Positions 49,603 through 58,926 of a stretch of DNA of 64,000 bases are shown piece by piece. The stretch comes from Bacillus sp. BGMRC 2118. Its GTDB lineage: Bacteria; Bacillota; Bacilli; Bacillales; SA4. The stretch is from positions 62,001-126,000 of the forward strand of contig VTTJ01000009.1 in NCBI GenBank assembly GCA_008364785.1, given 5' to 3'. Both the position numbers and the translations under genes were made by a program. Every line of letters starts with the position of its first letter. Positions within the stretch are counted from its first letter, which is position 1. The notes below the pieces were generated by a model. That model saw only the letters and a program-made list of their open reading frames with translations. It was not told where the DNA came from and searched no databases.

Positions 49603-50994
49603 TTATTTGTTTAATTCTAACAATGCCACACACTCAACATGTACAGTATGAGGGAATAAATCAACAGGCTGTACAGTTTTTAACGTATATCCAAATGGTT
49701 CAAGTTCTTTTATATCTGTCGCAAATGTTTCCGGATTACATGATACATAGACAATTCTCTCCGGCTGTGAACGACCGATACGTCTCATTACTTTCCCACC
49801 TGCACCTGAACGAGGAGGATCAAGTAATAGCAATTCAGGTTTACCAAAGCTTTCTAGTACTTCGTCAATTCCCTTTCTCGCATCTTTTGCAAGAAAGTAC
49901 GTATTGGTAATTCCATTATCCTGTGCGTTACGCTTTGCGGATTCGATTGACGTTTCCACAATTTCAATACCAGCAAGCTTTCCAACTCTACTTGCAAATG
50001 GAAGTGAGAATGTACCGACGCCACAGAATAGATCAATCATCTTTTCCGTTTTCTTCGGTTGTCCCATTTCAACTGCTAAGTCTACTAACTTTTGAGCTTG
50101 GGTTGGGTTCGTTTGGAAGAATGTATCAAACCATAAACGGAAACGGTAGCCGTCCATTTCATCATAGATAAAGTCACGTCCTGCTAATAGATGTGTCTTC
50201 TCGGATTGTGTACGGTCTGCCCAATCCGTATTTTCTAACCATAATAAACTCTTCACTTCAGGGAAGCTTTCAGTAATACGCTTTACTAAGTCATCTGCTG
50301 CTTCTTGAAGATGTGCTTCTGGTCCCTCTGTTGCAAATAACGCCAGCATGATCTCACCAGTAACAAATGATTGTCTCACCATTAAATGACGAAGTAATCC
50401 TTTGTGCTCGTCTTTATCATAGCCTGACAGTTCATGATCCTTTGCCCACTGCGCAACTTCCATTGATGCTTCAACCATTTTCTTGCCGGCAATTAAACAT
50501 TGCTCAAGAGAAATAATTTTACGGAAATTTCCTTGTTCATGCAAACCAAGTGATCCGTCCTTTGAAAATGTGAACTCCATTTTATTACGATAGTGCCAAG
50601 GGTTGTCCATCCCAATTGTGTCTATGACTAAATCTGAGTCAAAGCCTTGTGCTCCCACCACTTTTTTAACAAATGACGTCTTTTCCTTCAGCTGACCAGT
50701 ATAGTCCCAGTGCTGCCATACACAGCCTCCGCATTTTTCAAAGTGAGGACATGGCGGTGCCGTACGTTCATCATGACTCGAAAGAATCTCGTCAGGCATT
50801 GCCTTTCTTGTTTTACGATCTGGTTGGTCCACGGTTACACGAACCTTTTCTCCAGGTAGTGTTTGCGGAATAATTAATCTCAATTTTTTCTTGTTTCCGA
50901 GTTCATTTTCGCGCCAGGCAACTGCTCGTCCTGATCCCCTATCATCTAAGCTATGAATTTCTACTTCCATGATTTCTTCTTTTGTAGTTGTCAA
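49603..50994 (-). CDS. 23S rRNA (uracil-5-)-methyltransferase, RumA/RlmCD family
   Basis: This SAM-dependent enzyme makes 5-methyluridine in 23S rRNA. It has 463 residues. A TRAM domain lies at about 5-65 (VEIHSLDDRGSGRAVAW). Iron-sulfur ligands are in CPHFEKCGGC at about 81-90, plus C in LEQCLIAG. The methyltransferase part has DLFCGVGTFSLPFA, LLLDPPRSGAGGKVMRRI and the catalytic cysteine in YVSCNPETFATDI. It starts at TTG with a perfect AGGAGG eight bases upstream. It probably shares a transcript with the helicase gene downstream, though the palindrome between them may reduce readthrough. Confidence 0.93.
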   Translation of the reverse strand: MTTTKEEIMEVEIHSLDDRGSGRAVAWRENELGNKKKLRLIIPQTLPGEKVRVTVDQPDRKTRKAMPDEILSSHDERTAPPCPHFEKCGGCVWQHWDYTGQLKEKTSFVKKVVGAQGFDSDLVIDTIGMDNPWHYRNKMEFTFSKDGSLGLHEQGNFRKIISLEQCLIAGKKMVEASMEVAQWAKDHELSGYDKDEHKGLLRHLMVRQSFVTGEIMLALFATEGPEAHLQEAADDLVKRITESFPEVKSLLWLENTDWADRTQSEKTHLLAGRDFIYDEMDGYRFRLWFDTFFQTNPTQAQKLVDLAVEMGQPKKTEKMIDLFCGVGTFSLPFASRVGKLAGIEIVETSIESAKRNAQDNGITNTYFLAKDARKGIDEVLESFGKPELLLLDPPRSGAGGKVMRRIGRSQPERIVYVSCNPETFATDIKELEPFGYTLKTVQPVDLFPHTVHVECVALLELNK

Positions 50995-51159
50995 TGCCTA
51001 TACCTCCTGCTACATGTAATGCAATCTATATATGAAAATCATTTTTATATGTCAACTAGACTAGTATAAACGACTATGCGCCATTTTGGAATTTTTTCAT
51101 GTTAGAAAGTATTAACAGTATCATTGGTGAAGTTGGTGCTGCGCTTCCATTTTATGGTT

Positions 51160-51255
51160 AAGGACTCATATATTTGGATTTAGGCTCATAAATGTTGGGG
51201 TACGGCTCTATAAAATCACATATCTGCTCATAAAATCCGAATACGGCTCATAACA
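51160..51255. repeat. 20-21-bp periodic array, GGCTCATAA core (array III)
   Basis: CTC of the core falls at 51165, 51185, 51206, 51227 and 51247: intervals 20, 21, 21 and 20. Copies read GGACTCATA, AGGCTCATAA, CGGCTCTATAA, CTGCTCATAA and CGGCTCATAA. The core is the same as in array II, 13.5 kb away, and the position is again past the terminator of a minus-strand gene. Confidence 0.85.
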
Positions 51256-51276
51256 CGCTTCTCCAATTGTAGAACA

Positions 51277-51305
51277 AGAAAAAAAGACAGGCGAAAAGCC
51301 TATCC
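51277..51305 (-). terminator. Terminator of the YqhQ-like gene
   Basis: GATAGGC and GCCTGTC (minus strand) pair with one wobble and are followed by seven Ts. Confidence 0.75.
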
Positions 51306-52082
51306 TTAAGCAGTTTTATTCATTTTTTCTAATGATTGCTCTTTATCCAACAGCACTTGGAATGCCTGTCTTGATACTTCTAGATGTTCTTCTTTTGGTT
51401 TTGACGTTGTAAGTAATTGAAATGCGTAACCGACCATTTTAAATGGCATAAAAATAGTTCTTACAATTGAATTTTCACTGAAAAGGACCTCACCGTAGAA
51501 AGGAAACCAAAGCACTACTTTTAGCCATAGCGGCCCAGGGATAAATGACATGATCACGGTATAGATCGCAAGTAAAATGAAGACACTTGTTCCGCACCAT
51601 TCATGAATCCTCGATGTGTTCTTGCCTTCTTCTACTGTGATAGGACTGTTTTGTAAGTATAAATTGTGCATGACATGTTCTGCCGCATGATATTTTCCCA
51701 TAGGTGTAACCTTTAGCATGATCACGACAACAAGAAATCCAGAAAGTAAACCTGACAAAAACCCAAAGCGATCAGGGCCAGATGAACGAACCATGTCTGC
51801 CAACATTTCCATTCGGTAATTCATGATTAAAGGCAATAGCATGAAAAAAAGTCCTACATACCACTTCATATAAAATGCATACAAGGTATCGGCAAAGCCT
51901 CGAAGCAGTGGAACTCTCAACATATTATGCAACCAATTTGGCAAGGGCTTAAGCTTCTTTAGTTCAACCTCAATTTCTCCGTTTTTCTTTCTAGTAGCAC
52001 GTGATTCATAATTTTTTCCGTAAAATGAAACGGCATTACTATGAGCCATTCCACCATTTATAAGAACCTCATTTATCGTCAT
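51306..52082 (-). CDS. YqhQ-like DUF1385 membrane protein
   Basis: This 258-residue integral membrane protein has about four helices. The family signature is GKYHAAEHVMHNLY at about residues 137-150, with an upstream NGGMAHSNAVSF segment and NMLRVPLLRGFADTLYAF, as in DUF1385 proteins such as B. subtilis YqhQ. The HAAEH pattern may bind metal. Function is unknown. GGAGAGAG lies before the ATG. It is divergent from the PadR gene, and the spacer contains palindromic sites. Confidence 0.75.
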   Translation of the reverse strand: MTINEVLINGGMAHSNAVSFYGKNYESRATRKKNGEIEVELKKLKPLPNWLHNMLRVPLLRGFADTLYAFYMKWYVGLFFMLLPLIMNYRMEMLADMVRSSGPDRFGFLSGLLSGFLVVVIMLKVTPMGKYHAAEHVMHNLYLQNSPITVEEGKNTSRIHEWCGTSVFILLAIYTVIMSFIPGPLWLKVVLWFPFYGEVLFSENSIVRTIFMPFKMVGYAFQLLTTSKPKEEHLEVSRQAFQVLLDKEQSLEKMNKTA

Positions 52083-52124
52083 AACACTCTCTCCTCAAAT
52101 GGAAATCCCTATTACGCAACACGT

Positions 52125-52165
52125 TATATCGCATCACGATATATCACTCAACGATATAATATATC
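52125..52165. promoter_or_regulatory. Twin palindromes in the PadR divergent spacer
   Basis: TATATCG-5-CGATATA (52125-52143) and GATATA-A-TATATC (52153-52165) have centres 25 bases apart. They are candidate operators for the PadR-family regulator and would affect both directions. Confidence 0.5.
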
Positions 52166-52264
52166 TTTTCCCATTATTATGCAATACCTTTTGGAAAAAA
52201 ATATGAAGAATTTTTATGCTATAATTTATTTGGTTATCATGCAGTATTTATTTGGAGGCTCTAT

Positions 52265-52603
52265 ATGAAAAAAACCTCACCACATCATTATTTACCTCTC
52301 ACACATACCACTTATTACATATTAATTTCGCTCATTACACCACTTCATGGCTATGGCATTATGCAAAAGGTTGAAGAGATGAGTAATGGAGAAGTCAAAC
52401 TAGGTCCCGGGACATTATACGGGGCATTAAGTAAGCTGGAAAAACAAAACATGATCAGTAAAACAGAAGAAGACGAAGAGAGAAGAAAATGCTATGTCTT
52501 AACCCAATTAGGAAAGCAAGTCGTGAAATTAGAATGGGAACGACTACAAACTCTAGTAGAAGTAAGTCGGAAGCTTGTTCATGATATCGAGGTGGAACAA
52601 TGA
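52265..52603 (+). CDS. PadR-family transcriptional regulator
   Basis: This small winged-helix regulator of 112 residues is of the PadR type, subfamily with a short C-terminal helix. The core reads YYILISLITPLHGYGIMQKVEEMSNGEVKLGPGTLYGALSKLEKQNMI and then ERRKCYVLTQLGKQVVKLEWERL, with HGYGI and GPGTLYG.LSKLE as family marks. TTGGAGG precedes the ATG. Its stop overlaps the start of the DUF2812 gene. It may be a ligand- or stress-sensing repressor of its own operon. Confidence 0.92.
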   Translation: MKKTSPHHYLPLTHTTYYILISLITPLHGYGIMQKVEEMSNGEVKLGPGTLYGALSKLEKQNMISKTEEDEERRKCYVLTQLGKQVVKLEWERLQTLVEVSRKLVHDIEVEQ

Positions 52604-53115
52604 CAACAAAGAAAGTGCTTAAGGTCTTTTGGGCATGGCAGGATGACAATGAGGAAATCTGGTTAAATGAGATGGCGAAAAGAGGATGGGCACTAAAATC
52701 CTATCGCTTCATCTATACTTTTGAAAAAGTAGAAGAAACCAATTATGTCTATAAACTCGATTACAAGTCGACGAAGGATGATGATTTAGAAGAATACAAA
52801 GCACTATTTAAGGACTCCGGCTGGGAATATGTCACACGATATGGCGACTGGCACTATTTCCGTACCATTAAAACAGAGGAGACTTCTCCTGAAATATACA
52901 GTGATGTTGAATATAAAATTGAAACCTACAATGGATTACTCCAAAACTTAATTGGAGCTTTTCTTGCACTGTTGATCATTTCTACCTTGGTTATTTTTGA
53001 GGTAATCGGAGAATCGTTTTCTATCGGTATCAGCTTTTTTCTTGGAGGTATAACCTTTATTACTGGTCTATGTGTCATGAAAGTGAAACAAAAGATTAAT
53101 AGATGTCGAGAGTAG
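52600..53115 (+). CDS. DUF2812-family membrane protein
   Basis: This 171-residue protein has an N-terminal soluble domain with the DUF2812 pattern (FWAWQDDNEEIWLNEMAKRGWALKSYRF...YVYKLDYKS and YKALFKDSGWEYVTRYGDWHYFR). Two membrane helices at about 108-155 follow. It overlaps the PadR gene by four bases (ATGA), a common pairing in Firmicutes. The function is unknown; a role as membrane partner of, or signal source for, the PadR regulator is inference. Confidence 0.85.
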   Translation: MTTKKVLKVFWAWQDDNEEIWLNEMAKRGWALKSYRFIYTFEKVEETNYVYKLDYKSTKDDDLEEYKALFKDSGWEYVTRYGDWHYFRTIKTEETSPEIYSDVEYKIETYNGLLQNLIGAFLALLIISTLVIFEVIGESFSIGISFFLGGITFITGLCVMKVKQKINRCRE

Positions 53116-53142
53116 TCATAATGAACTGACTTAGACTCCTTG

Positions 53143-53176
53143 TAAAAAGTAAAGCACTAGTTACCTAGTGCTTTAC
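53143..53176 (-). terminator. Terminator of the ABC exporter operon
   Basis: GTAAAGCACTAG and CTAGTGCTTTAC form a perfect 12-pair stem with a four-base loop; TTTTTAC follows on the minus strand. Confidence 0.85.
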
Positions 53177-53184
53177 AACTTAAT

Positions 53185-54984
53185 TTATACAGTCCCCAAT
53201 GGAACACCCTGAATTGTTCTCTCTCCGATTTCAACTTCACGGCCAAACAGTCGGCTATATACCCCCATTTGATTTTCCAGTAACTGTGCATGTGTTCCTT
53301 CTTCTACAATCTTACCGTGCTCTAGTACGATCACTTTGTCTGCCGATAAAACAGTAGATAGACGGTGTGAGATAATGAGGATCGTTTGTTTCTTTCCTGA
53401 TTTTAAAACCGCTTCATTCATTTTTGTTTCGGTTATTGGATCCAGTGCGGAGCTGGCTTCATCCAAAACAAGTATAGGTGCGTCCTTTAGGATTGCTCTT
53501 GCTAGAGAGAGACGCTGCTTTTGTCCGCCTGATAACAAGCTTCCTCGTTCTCCTACCTTCGTATCTAAGCCCTCTGGCAATGTATCGATGAGTTCGCCTA
53601 GCCCGCTGTCCTTCATGGCTTTCAGCAATTCTTCATCTGTTGCGTCTGGCTTACCAATTCGTAAGTTTTCAGCCAATGTCCCGCTTCGTAACGTCACATC
53701 TTGTGTCACAATGGCCATTTGAGAACGAAGCCAATTCGTATCCCAATCAGTAATACTTCTTCCGTCTACTTCAATTTGCCCCTTGTTCATTTCATACAAT
53801 CTAAATAACAAATCAACAATCGTAGATTTACCAGATCCACTCGGACCAACTAACGCTACCTTTTCCCCTGCCTGAATCGTAAAAGAAACCCCTGATAACA
53901 CATTTTCCTCTTTACCAGGATATGCGAATGTCACATCATGAAGACGAATGTGACCTTGAGATCGATCACCACGAACACCAGTAGTCGTTTCTGCTTCAGC
54001 CGTTTCCTCAGCTAGCAAAATTTCAGAGCGGTCAAGTGCTGGACCTGTTCTTCTTACCGATAACCAGTTACGAAGAAGTCTCTGCATTTCATTTGCCGCA
54101 ATCGTCACTAATCCACCGGCAGTCAGCATCTGTCCAGTTGAGAGATTGTTATCCCAAATGAGCATGGTACTAATCAAATAGACAACACCTAATGCAAAGC
54201 CGTTATAGCTCGCAATGACAATAACAGACTGCATTCTCGCTTTTAATTCTTTGATCGAGTGCTTCACAAACGTATCACGAATCGCAACAACACTTTCCAC
54301 TTCACTGTCTGATACACCCATAACTCGGGATAAATGAATACCCGTTACTGATTCTCTTAACCTCTCTAGATATCGAGAAGCTTCCTTTCTAGCATCTGCA
54401 GAGGCTGCTCTCGTTCTCGCTCCTACATAATTGGATGTCCAGTAGAAAATAACTCCGAGCACCACACTCGTAATCATTAAATACGGATGAATCCATAACA
54501 AGACTAAACTATAAATAATAACCCCTTGCACACTGGCCATAAAGGTAGATCCTTCCCACGCCAGGAAGTTGTGCAGTGTATCGGGGTCATCTGACACTCT
54601 CGCCAACAATTCCCCAGAAGGGTTGTTATGATAAAACGAGTAAGGCAAAATTTGCAGGTGACGGAATAGTCGTAACTTCTGCCAGTTCGTTACCGTTTTA
54701 GCAGTTTGATGGCAAAAGTATTCATCGATGACCATCATCACTAAATCTAACACAGCTGATAAAATTAATAACCACATTAAGCCCCAAAGCCAATTATAGT
54801 TTTCATTTGGAAGAATGGTATCTACTAACCAGCTTAAAGCTAACGTTGGAATGAGTGCGGAAAAAACCTGACTGATTGCAATTACAATTGAGTCACCAAT
54901 AACCCATTTTTTATAAGGCTTTAAAAACGCAAGGACTCTTCTTCCATCGCGACTTTTTGTTTGAGAGACAGTGTTTTTGCTCAT
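53185..54984 (-). CDS. ABC exporter half-transporter, second subunit
   Basis: This multidrug-type ABC exporter subunit has 599 residues. Six membrane helices occupy about 1-320, and the ATPase follows with Walker A VGPSGSGKSTIVDLLFR, signature LSGGQKQRLSLARA and Walker B ILVLDEASSALDP with the catalytic E. The H-loop is ISHRLSTV. It overlaps the preceding ABC gene by four bases, so the two most likely form a heterodimer like BmrC/BmrD. Substrates of such pairs include drugs, peptides and lipids; none can be chosen here. Confidence 0.9.
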   Translation of the reverse strand: MSKNTVSQTKSRDGRRVLAFLKPYKKWVIGDSIVIAISQVFSALIPTLALSWLVDTILPNENYNWLWGLMWLLILSAVLDLVMMVIDEYFCHQTAKTVTNWQKLRLFRHLQILPYSFYHNNPSGELLARVSDDPDTLHNFLAWEGSTFMASVQGVIIYSLVLLWIHPYLMITSVVLGVIFYWTSNYVGARTRAASADARKEASRYLERLRESVTGIHLSRVMGVSDSEVESVVAIRDTFVKHSIKELKARMQSVIVIASYNGFALGVVYLISTMLIWDNNLSTGQMLTAGGLVTIAANEMQRLLRNWLSVRRTGPALDRSEILLAEETAEAETTTGVRGDRSQGHIRLHDVTFAYPGKEENVLSGVSFTIQAGEKVALVGPSGSGKSTIVDLLFRLYEMNKGQIEVDGRSITDWDTNWLRSQMAIVTQDVTLRSGTLAENLRIGKPDATDEELLKAMKDSGLGELIDTLPEGLDTKVGERGSLLSGGQKQRLSLARAILKDAPILVLDEASSALDPITETKMNEAVLKSGKKQTILIISHRLSTVLSADKVIVLEHGKIVEEGTHAQLLENQMGVYSRLFGREVEIGERTIQGVPLGTV

Positions 54985-56720
54985 CCTACCATCTCCTTTT
55001 CTAGTTCACTATATTGAGCTTTGTATAATTCGTAATATTGCCCTTTTAATGCAAGCAGCTCTTCATGTGTTCCTTTTTCAGCCACCATACCTTGGTCTAA
55101 TAGAATGATAGTATCTGCCTTACGAACGGTGATTAATCTATGCGCAATTGTAATGGTGGTTCGACCCGGTATGAGCTCTTCAAGGGATGCTTGAACTTTT
55201 TCTTCTGTTTCCCCGTCTAGTGATGACGTTGCTTCATCAAAAATGAGGACAGGTGGTTGACGTAAAATCGCTCTTGCTAATGCGACACGTTGACGTTGAC
55301 CTCCAGAAAGCTTTAGACCCCGCTCACCCACAATCGTTTCATATCCATCTTCAAGTGTTTCAATTAAATCCTTTAAGCCCGCTGCTTCTACTGCTTGCTC
55401 TAGCTCTTCCTGGGTCGCAAGTGGTTTACCATATAAAAGGTTTTGACGAATCGTACTATTTAACAGAAATGTTTCTTGAGATACCACACCCACCTGCTGA
55501 CGGAAGCTGTTTCGGTTATAATCAAATAAATTCTTATCATCAATCGTTACAGAACCCGAACTAGGTTCATATAATCCCAATAAAATTTGGACAAGTGTAC
55601 TTTTCCCGCCTCCACTCGTACCTACAATTCCGATATGCTGACCTTGTTCTAAGAATACAGAAACACCTTTTAATATCTCCTTCTCACTGTTTGGATACGT
55701 AAAATGAATATCCTCCAGTTCAATTTTCCCTTTTACTTCTCCAAATGAAGGAAGGTTTTCTTCATGTTCTTCCGGCAGATCGAAATATTCATAGATTCTG
55801 TGTAAAGCCGGGATTGCCTGTTGGATAATTAATGCATTTTCAGCAAGTGATCTTACAGGCTGAAACATAATAGGGACAAAACTTAGACATGACACAATCA
55901 CCCCTACCGTTATCTCTCCTTTCCAGATGGAGAAGCCTCCGATTAACATGATCACACCAGGTGTGGCGATATTAAATAAGTTCCCCAGACGCCAGTTTAC
56001 TTTACCGATTAGCGCTGCACGAATCGAGTAGTTCTTCCAATCTAGCATTTTCTTTTCTTGAGTGCCTACTTCATCTTCCTGTGTCTGATACGTTCTGACT
56101 AAACGAACACTTTCAATACTTTCCTGAAGGTGTGAATACATATCTGCACGCATTTCACGTTGAACAGCACTCATTTTTCGCATCGTCTTTCCTAACACAA
56201 ATGAAGGGTATATGTAGATCGCAAACACGACAAACATCACGATGGCTGCTGGCCAATAAATTACAAATACCGTTGCAAAGGCTGCAACTGCTCCGATGAA
56301 TTGTTGAATGATTCTCGGTACGACTGTGTTATTCAAGTTTTGAATCGATTCCACATCATGAGTCAAACGATACAGCATATCTCCACGTGGTGCTGTCGTA
56401 AAAAAAGACATCGGTGTACGATGCAATCGTTTAAACGCCCGTATTTGCATATCAGTGATAACATCAAGACCAATCTTCACCTGCACAAACTCCTGCATCG
56501 TCTCGAATAGTGACTTCCCTAGATACGCAATAAGAACGCCACCTACAATCCAAATCAGCAGGTTCATTTCCTTTCCGTCAATTACCACATCGACCAGCTT
56601 ACCAACTAGGATGGAAGGCATCACCGTGAAAGCTCCACCGATTAACGAAAAAATTAAAGCTAAAAGCAACCTTTTCCAATACGGCTTAAAATGCCGCAAC
56701 GTTGTTTTCACTAAATTCAT
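54981..56720 (-). CDS. ABC exporter half-transporter, first subunit
   Basis: This partner subunit has about 579 residues with the same layout: six membrane helices, then an ATPase with Walker A VGTSGGGKSTLVQILLG, signature LSGGQRQRVALARA, Walker B VLIFDEATSSLDGE and H-loop IAHRLITV. Both subunits keep a catalytic glutamate, so there is no obvious degenerate nucleotide site. GAGGTGAACAAC precedes the ATG at 56720, eight codons inside the longest frame. It is the first gene of a two-gene operon convergent with PadR/DUF2812. Confidence 0.9.
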   Translation of the reverse strand: MNLVKTTLRHFKPYWKRLLLALIFSLIGGAFTVMPSILVGKLVDVVIDGKEMNLLIWIVGGVLIAYLGKSLFETMQEFVQVKIGLDVITDMQIRAFKRLHRTPMSFFTTAPRGDMLYRLTHDVESIQNLNNTVVPRIIQQFIGAVAAFATVFVIYWPAAIVMFVVFAIYIYPSFVLGKTMRKMSAVQREMRADMYSHLQESIESVRLVRTYQTQEDEVGTQEKKMLDWKNYSIRAALIGKVNWRLGNLFNIATPGVIMLIGGFSIWKGEITVGVIVSCLSFVPIMFQPVRSLAENALIIQQAIPALHRIYEYFDLPEEHEENLPSFGEVKGKIELEDIHFTYPNSEKEILKGVSVFLEQGQHIGIVGTSGGGKSTLVQILLGLYEPSSGSVTIDDKNLFDYNRNSFRQQVGVVSQETFLLNSTIRQNLLYGKPLATQEELEQAVEAAGLKDLIETLEDGYETIVGERGLKLSGGQRQRVALARAILRQPPVLIFDEATSSLDGETEEKVQASLEELIPGRTTITIAHRLITVRKADTIILLDQGMVAEKGTHEELLALKGQYYELYKAQYSELEKEMVG

Positions 56721-56891
56721 GTTGTTCACCTCTCCTCGCAACATATAATTTTATACCAAATTATTGAAATTGACATTAATAATCTGAAAATAATTATTAT
56801 TACTATTATTTTGACTTACTCCTTCCTTTTGTTCATTCGCTTTTAGCATGAATCTTTCTACGACTTTAGATGGAGATTCAGTAGTATTCAA

Positions 56892-56930
56892 ATAAAAAAG
56901 GTTACTCACAAACAATGAGTAACCTTTTTA
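56892..56930 (-). terminator. Terminator of the Bce-type operon
   Basis: AAAAAGGTTACTCA and TGAGTAACCTTTTT form a 14-pair stem with a seven-base loop. It serves the minus-strand permease gene and may block both directions. Confidence 0.85.
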
Positions 56931-56943
56931 ACTATGAACCGAG

Positions 56944-58926
56944 CTAACTAACAATCTTATAGTATTCTCTTGCTGTTAATTTATAAACAATCGCATAAAA
57001 CACAGCAAATATGAGTATGGTTGCAGCTGTACAGATAACAAAGAGACCAATATTTGTTAGGTTTAACAAAGCCATTAATTTCGTGATTACTTTGAATGCA
57101 AAAGCTATATGAATGACGGCTGTAATAAGTGGCAGGAAGAACACGATCAGCACTTGGCTCTTAATTGATTTTTTAATTTCCTCTTTACTCAAGCCGACTT
57201 TTTGCATAATGGAAAAACGTCCTTTGTCCTCATATCCTTCAGAAATTTGCTTGTAATACATAATGAGAACTGCTGCCATTATGAATAATGCTCCAAGAAA
57301 TAGGCCTAGGAAAAATAAACCACCGTATACAGAATAGAATGATTCTCTCGATTGCTCCCGTCCTTCTGCATGTCCTTGGATTGATGCCTCCGTTAGCTTT
57401 GTCGATAAAGCATTTGTTAATGCTATTTCATTTTCAGAGCTACCCTTTGCATCAAAGCCTGCAAAATAAGATAATTCCTTCCAGTCTGTTTTATCTAGTT
57501 CCTCAACAGGGTATAAAGCTTTAACTGTTTCTTCATCCTTCACGACGATAAGGTAACTATCAGTTAGCCCAAACTCACCAGATCCATCATTAATTGAAGA
57601 TAAGTCTTCTATCTGACTCTTTACTTGAAGGTCCTGTCCTTGGATTGTAATAGTGCCTTTAATAGGCTCTCCTCCAGACGTATATACATGGACCTCATTA
57701 TCCTTTAATGAAGCTGTTTCATTTTCCAACTGATTGTACTCATTAAGAGGAATTAGTTCGATCATAGATAAATCCGCAAATGATTCCATTGTGCTGCGGT
57801 CTGTTGTAAATGTGTTTCCCTCCCTAATGGCCGGAAAGTCCGCAGAGCGGTAATGAATCGAATTTTCTATTTCTATTTCGTACTTATTCGCCTCTTCCTG
57901 GATTAGTTTTTCTACTTTTTGTGTTTCTTCTTCAGTAAGGTTATTAGCTGAAATCGTAATTTCTTTCGGGTAGCGATTTACCAACAAATCTTCCATCCCA
58001 ATATAAAGAGACACTGTTGTTGATAACATAACCAATACCATTGTCGATAGAATACAAATATTGGCTAGACCTACTGCGTTTTGTTTCATACGATAAATCA
58101 TTCCGGATACAGAGATAAAATGTTTTGTTTGATAATAGAACCCTTTGTTTTTACGCAATAGTTTTAATAGAGCTATCGTGCCCGCTGTAAACAACGCATA
58201 TGTTCCAATGATCACCAGGATTACTGCCAAGAAAAATTTAGTCATCGCAGCTAATGGAGATTCAGTAGTGAGCGCGATGTAATAACCGCAAGACAGTGAT
58301 GCCACACCAATTAAAACGAGGAACCATTTTGTTTTTGGTTCTTTTTCACCAACTTGACTCCCTCGTAATAATTCAATGGGTTTCGCCAAATAGATTTGCC
58401 TTAAATTATTTAAAAGAGTAAGAACAAAAATCCCAAGAAAAAGAATGAATGTAACTCCTATTGAATGGAGTGAAATAAAATACGTAAGTGTCACTTCAAA
58501 ACGTAATATATTATTCAACAGAAGGAACATTAATTTACCTATAATCATTCCACTTGCTAATCCAATAACAAGACTACTTGCAGCAACGAAAAGCGTCTCC
58601 CACACAATGACTTTGGAAATATGCTTTTTCTCCATACCAAGAATGTTGAATAGTCCAAATTCCTTTTTCCGTCGTTTCATTAAAAAACTATTTGTATAGA
58701 ACAAGAAAATAACTGAAAAGAACCCGATGACGATATTACCTAAATTCAAAATAACTCGTAAGGAATTGCCACCGGACATGTCATTCAGTCCCGGATTTCC
58801 AGACATAAAATGCATCATGTAAAACATAGCAATAGTAATGATACATGTAAGAATATAAGGGATATACGTTTTCCGTTGTTTATTTATATTCGTTAGGGCA
58901 AGCTTGGTGTAGAAGAACCTAGTCAT
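56944..58926 (-). CDS. BceB-type FtsX-like permease
   Basis: This is the membrane part of a peptide-antibiotic detoxification transporter, about 660 residues. Ten membrane helices have the BceB arrangement: four near the N-terminus, then a large extracellular domain of about 200 residues between helices 7 and 8 (about residues 300-510), which binds the antibiotic-lipid complex, and the last FtsX core with QKVGLSKEEIKKSIKSQVLIVFFLP. The ATG at 58926 overlaps the ATPase stop. It is expected to free lipid II cycle intermediates from peptides such as bacitracin and to signal to the sensor kinase. Confidence 0.9.
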   Translation of the reverse strand: MTRFFYTKLALTNINKQRKTYIPYILTCIITIAMFYMMHFMSGNPGLNDMSGGNSLRVILNLGNIVIGFFSVIFLFYTNSFLMKRRKKEFGLFNILGMEKKHISKVIVWETLFVAASSLVIGLASGMIIGKLMFLLLNNILRFEVTLTYFISLHSIGVTFILFLGIFVLTLLNNLRQIYLAKPIELLRGSQVGEKEPKTKWFLVLIGVASLSCGYYIALTTESPLAAMTKFFLAVILVIIGTYALFTAGTIALLKLLRKNKGFYYQTKHFISVSGMIYRMKQNAVGLANICILSTMVLVMLSTTVSLYIGMEDLLVNRYPKEITISANNLTEEETQKVEKLIQEEANKYEIEIENSIHYRSADFPAIREGNTFTTDRSTMESFADLSMIELIPLNEYNQLENETASLKDNEVHVYTSGGEPIKGTITIQGQDLQVKSQIEDLSSINDGSGEFGLTDSYLIVVKDEETVKALYPVEELDKTDWKELSYFAGFDAKGSSENEIALTNALSTKLTEASIQGHAEGREQSRESFYSVYGGLFFLGLFLGALFIMAAVLIMYYKQISEGYEDKGRFSIMQKVGLSKEEIKKSIKSQVLIVFFLPLITAVIHIAFAFKVITKLMALLNLTNIGLFVICTAATILIFAVFYAIVYKLTAREYYKIVS

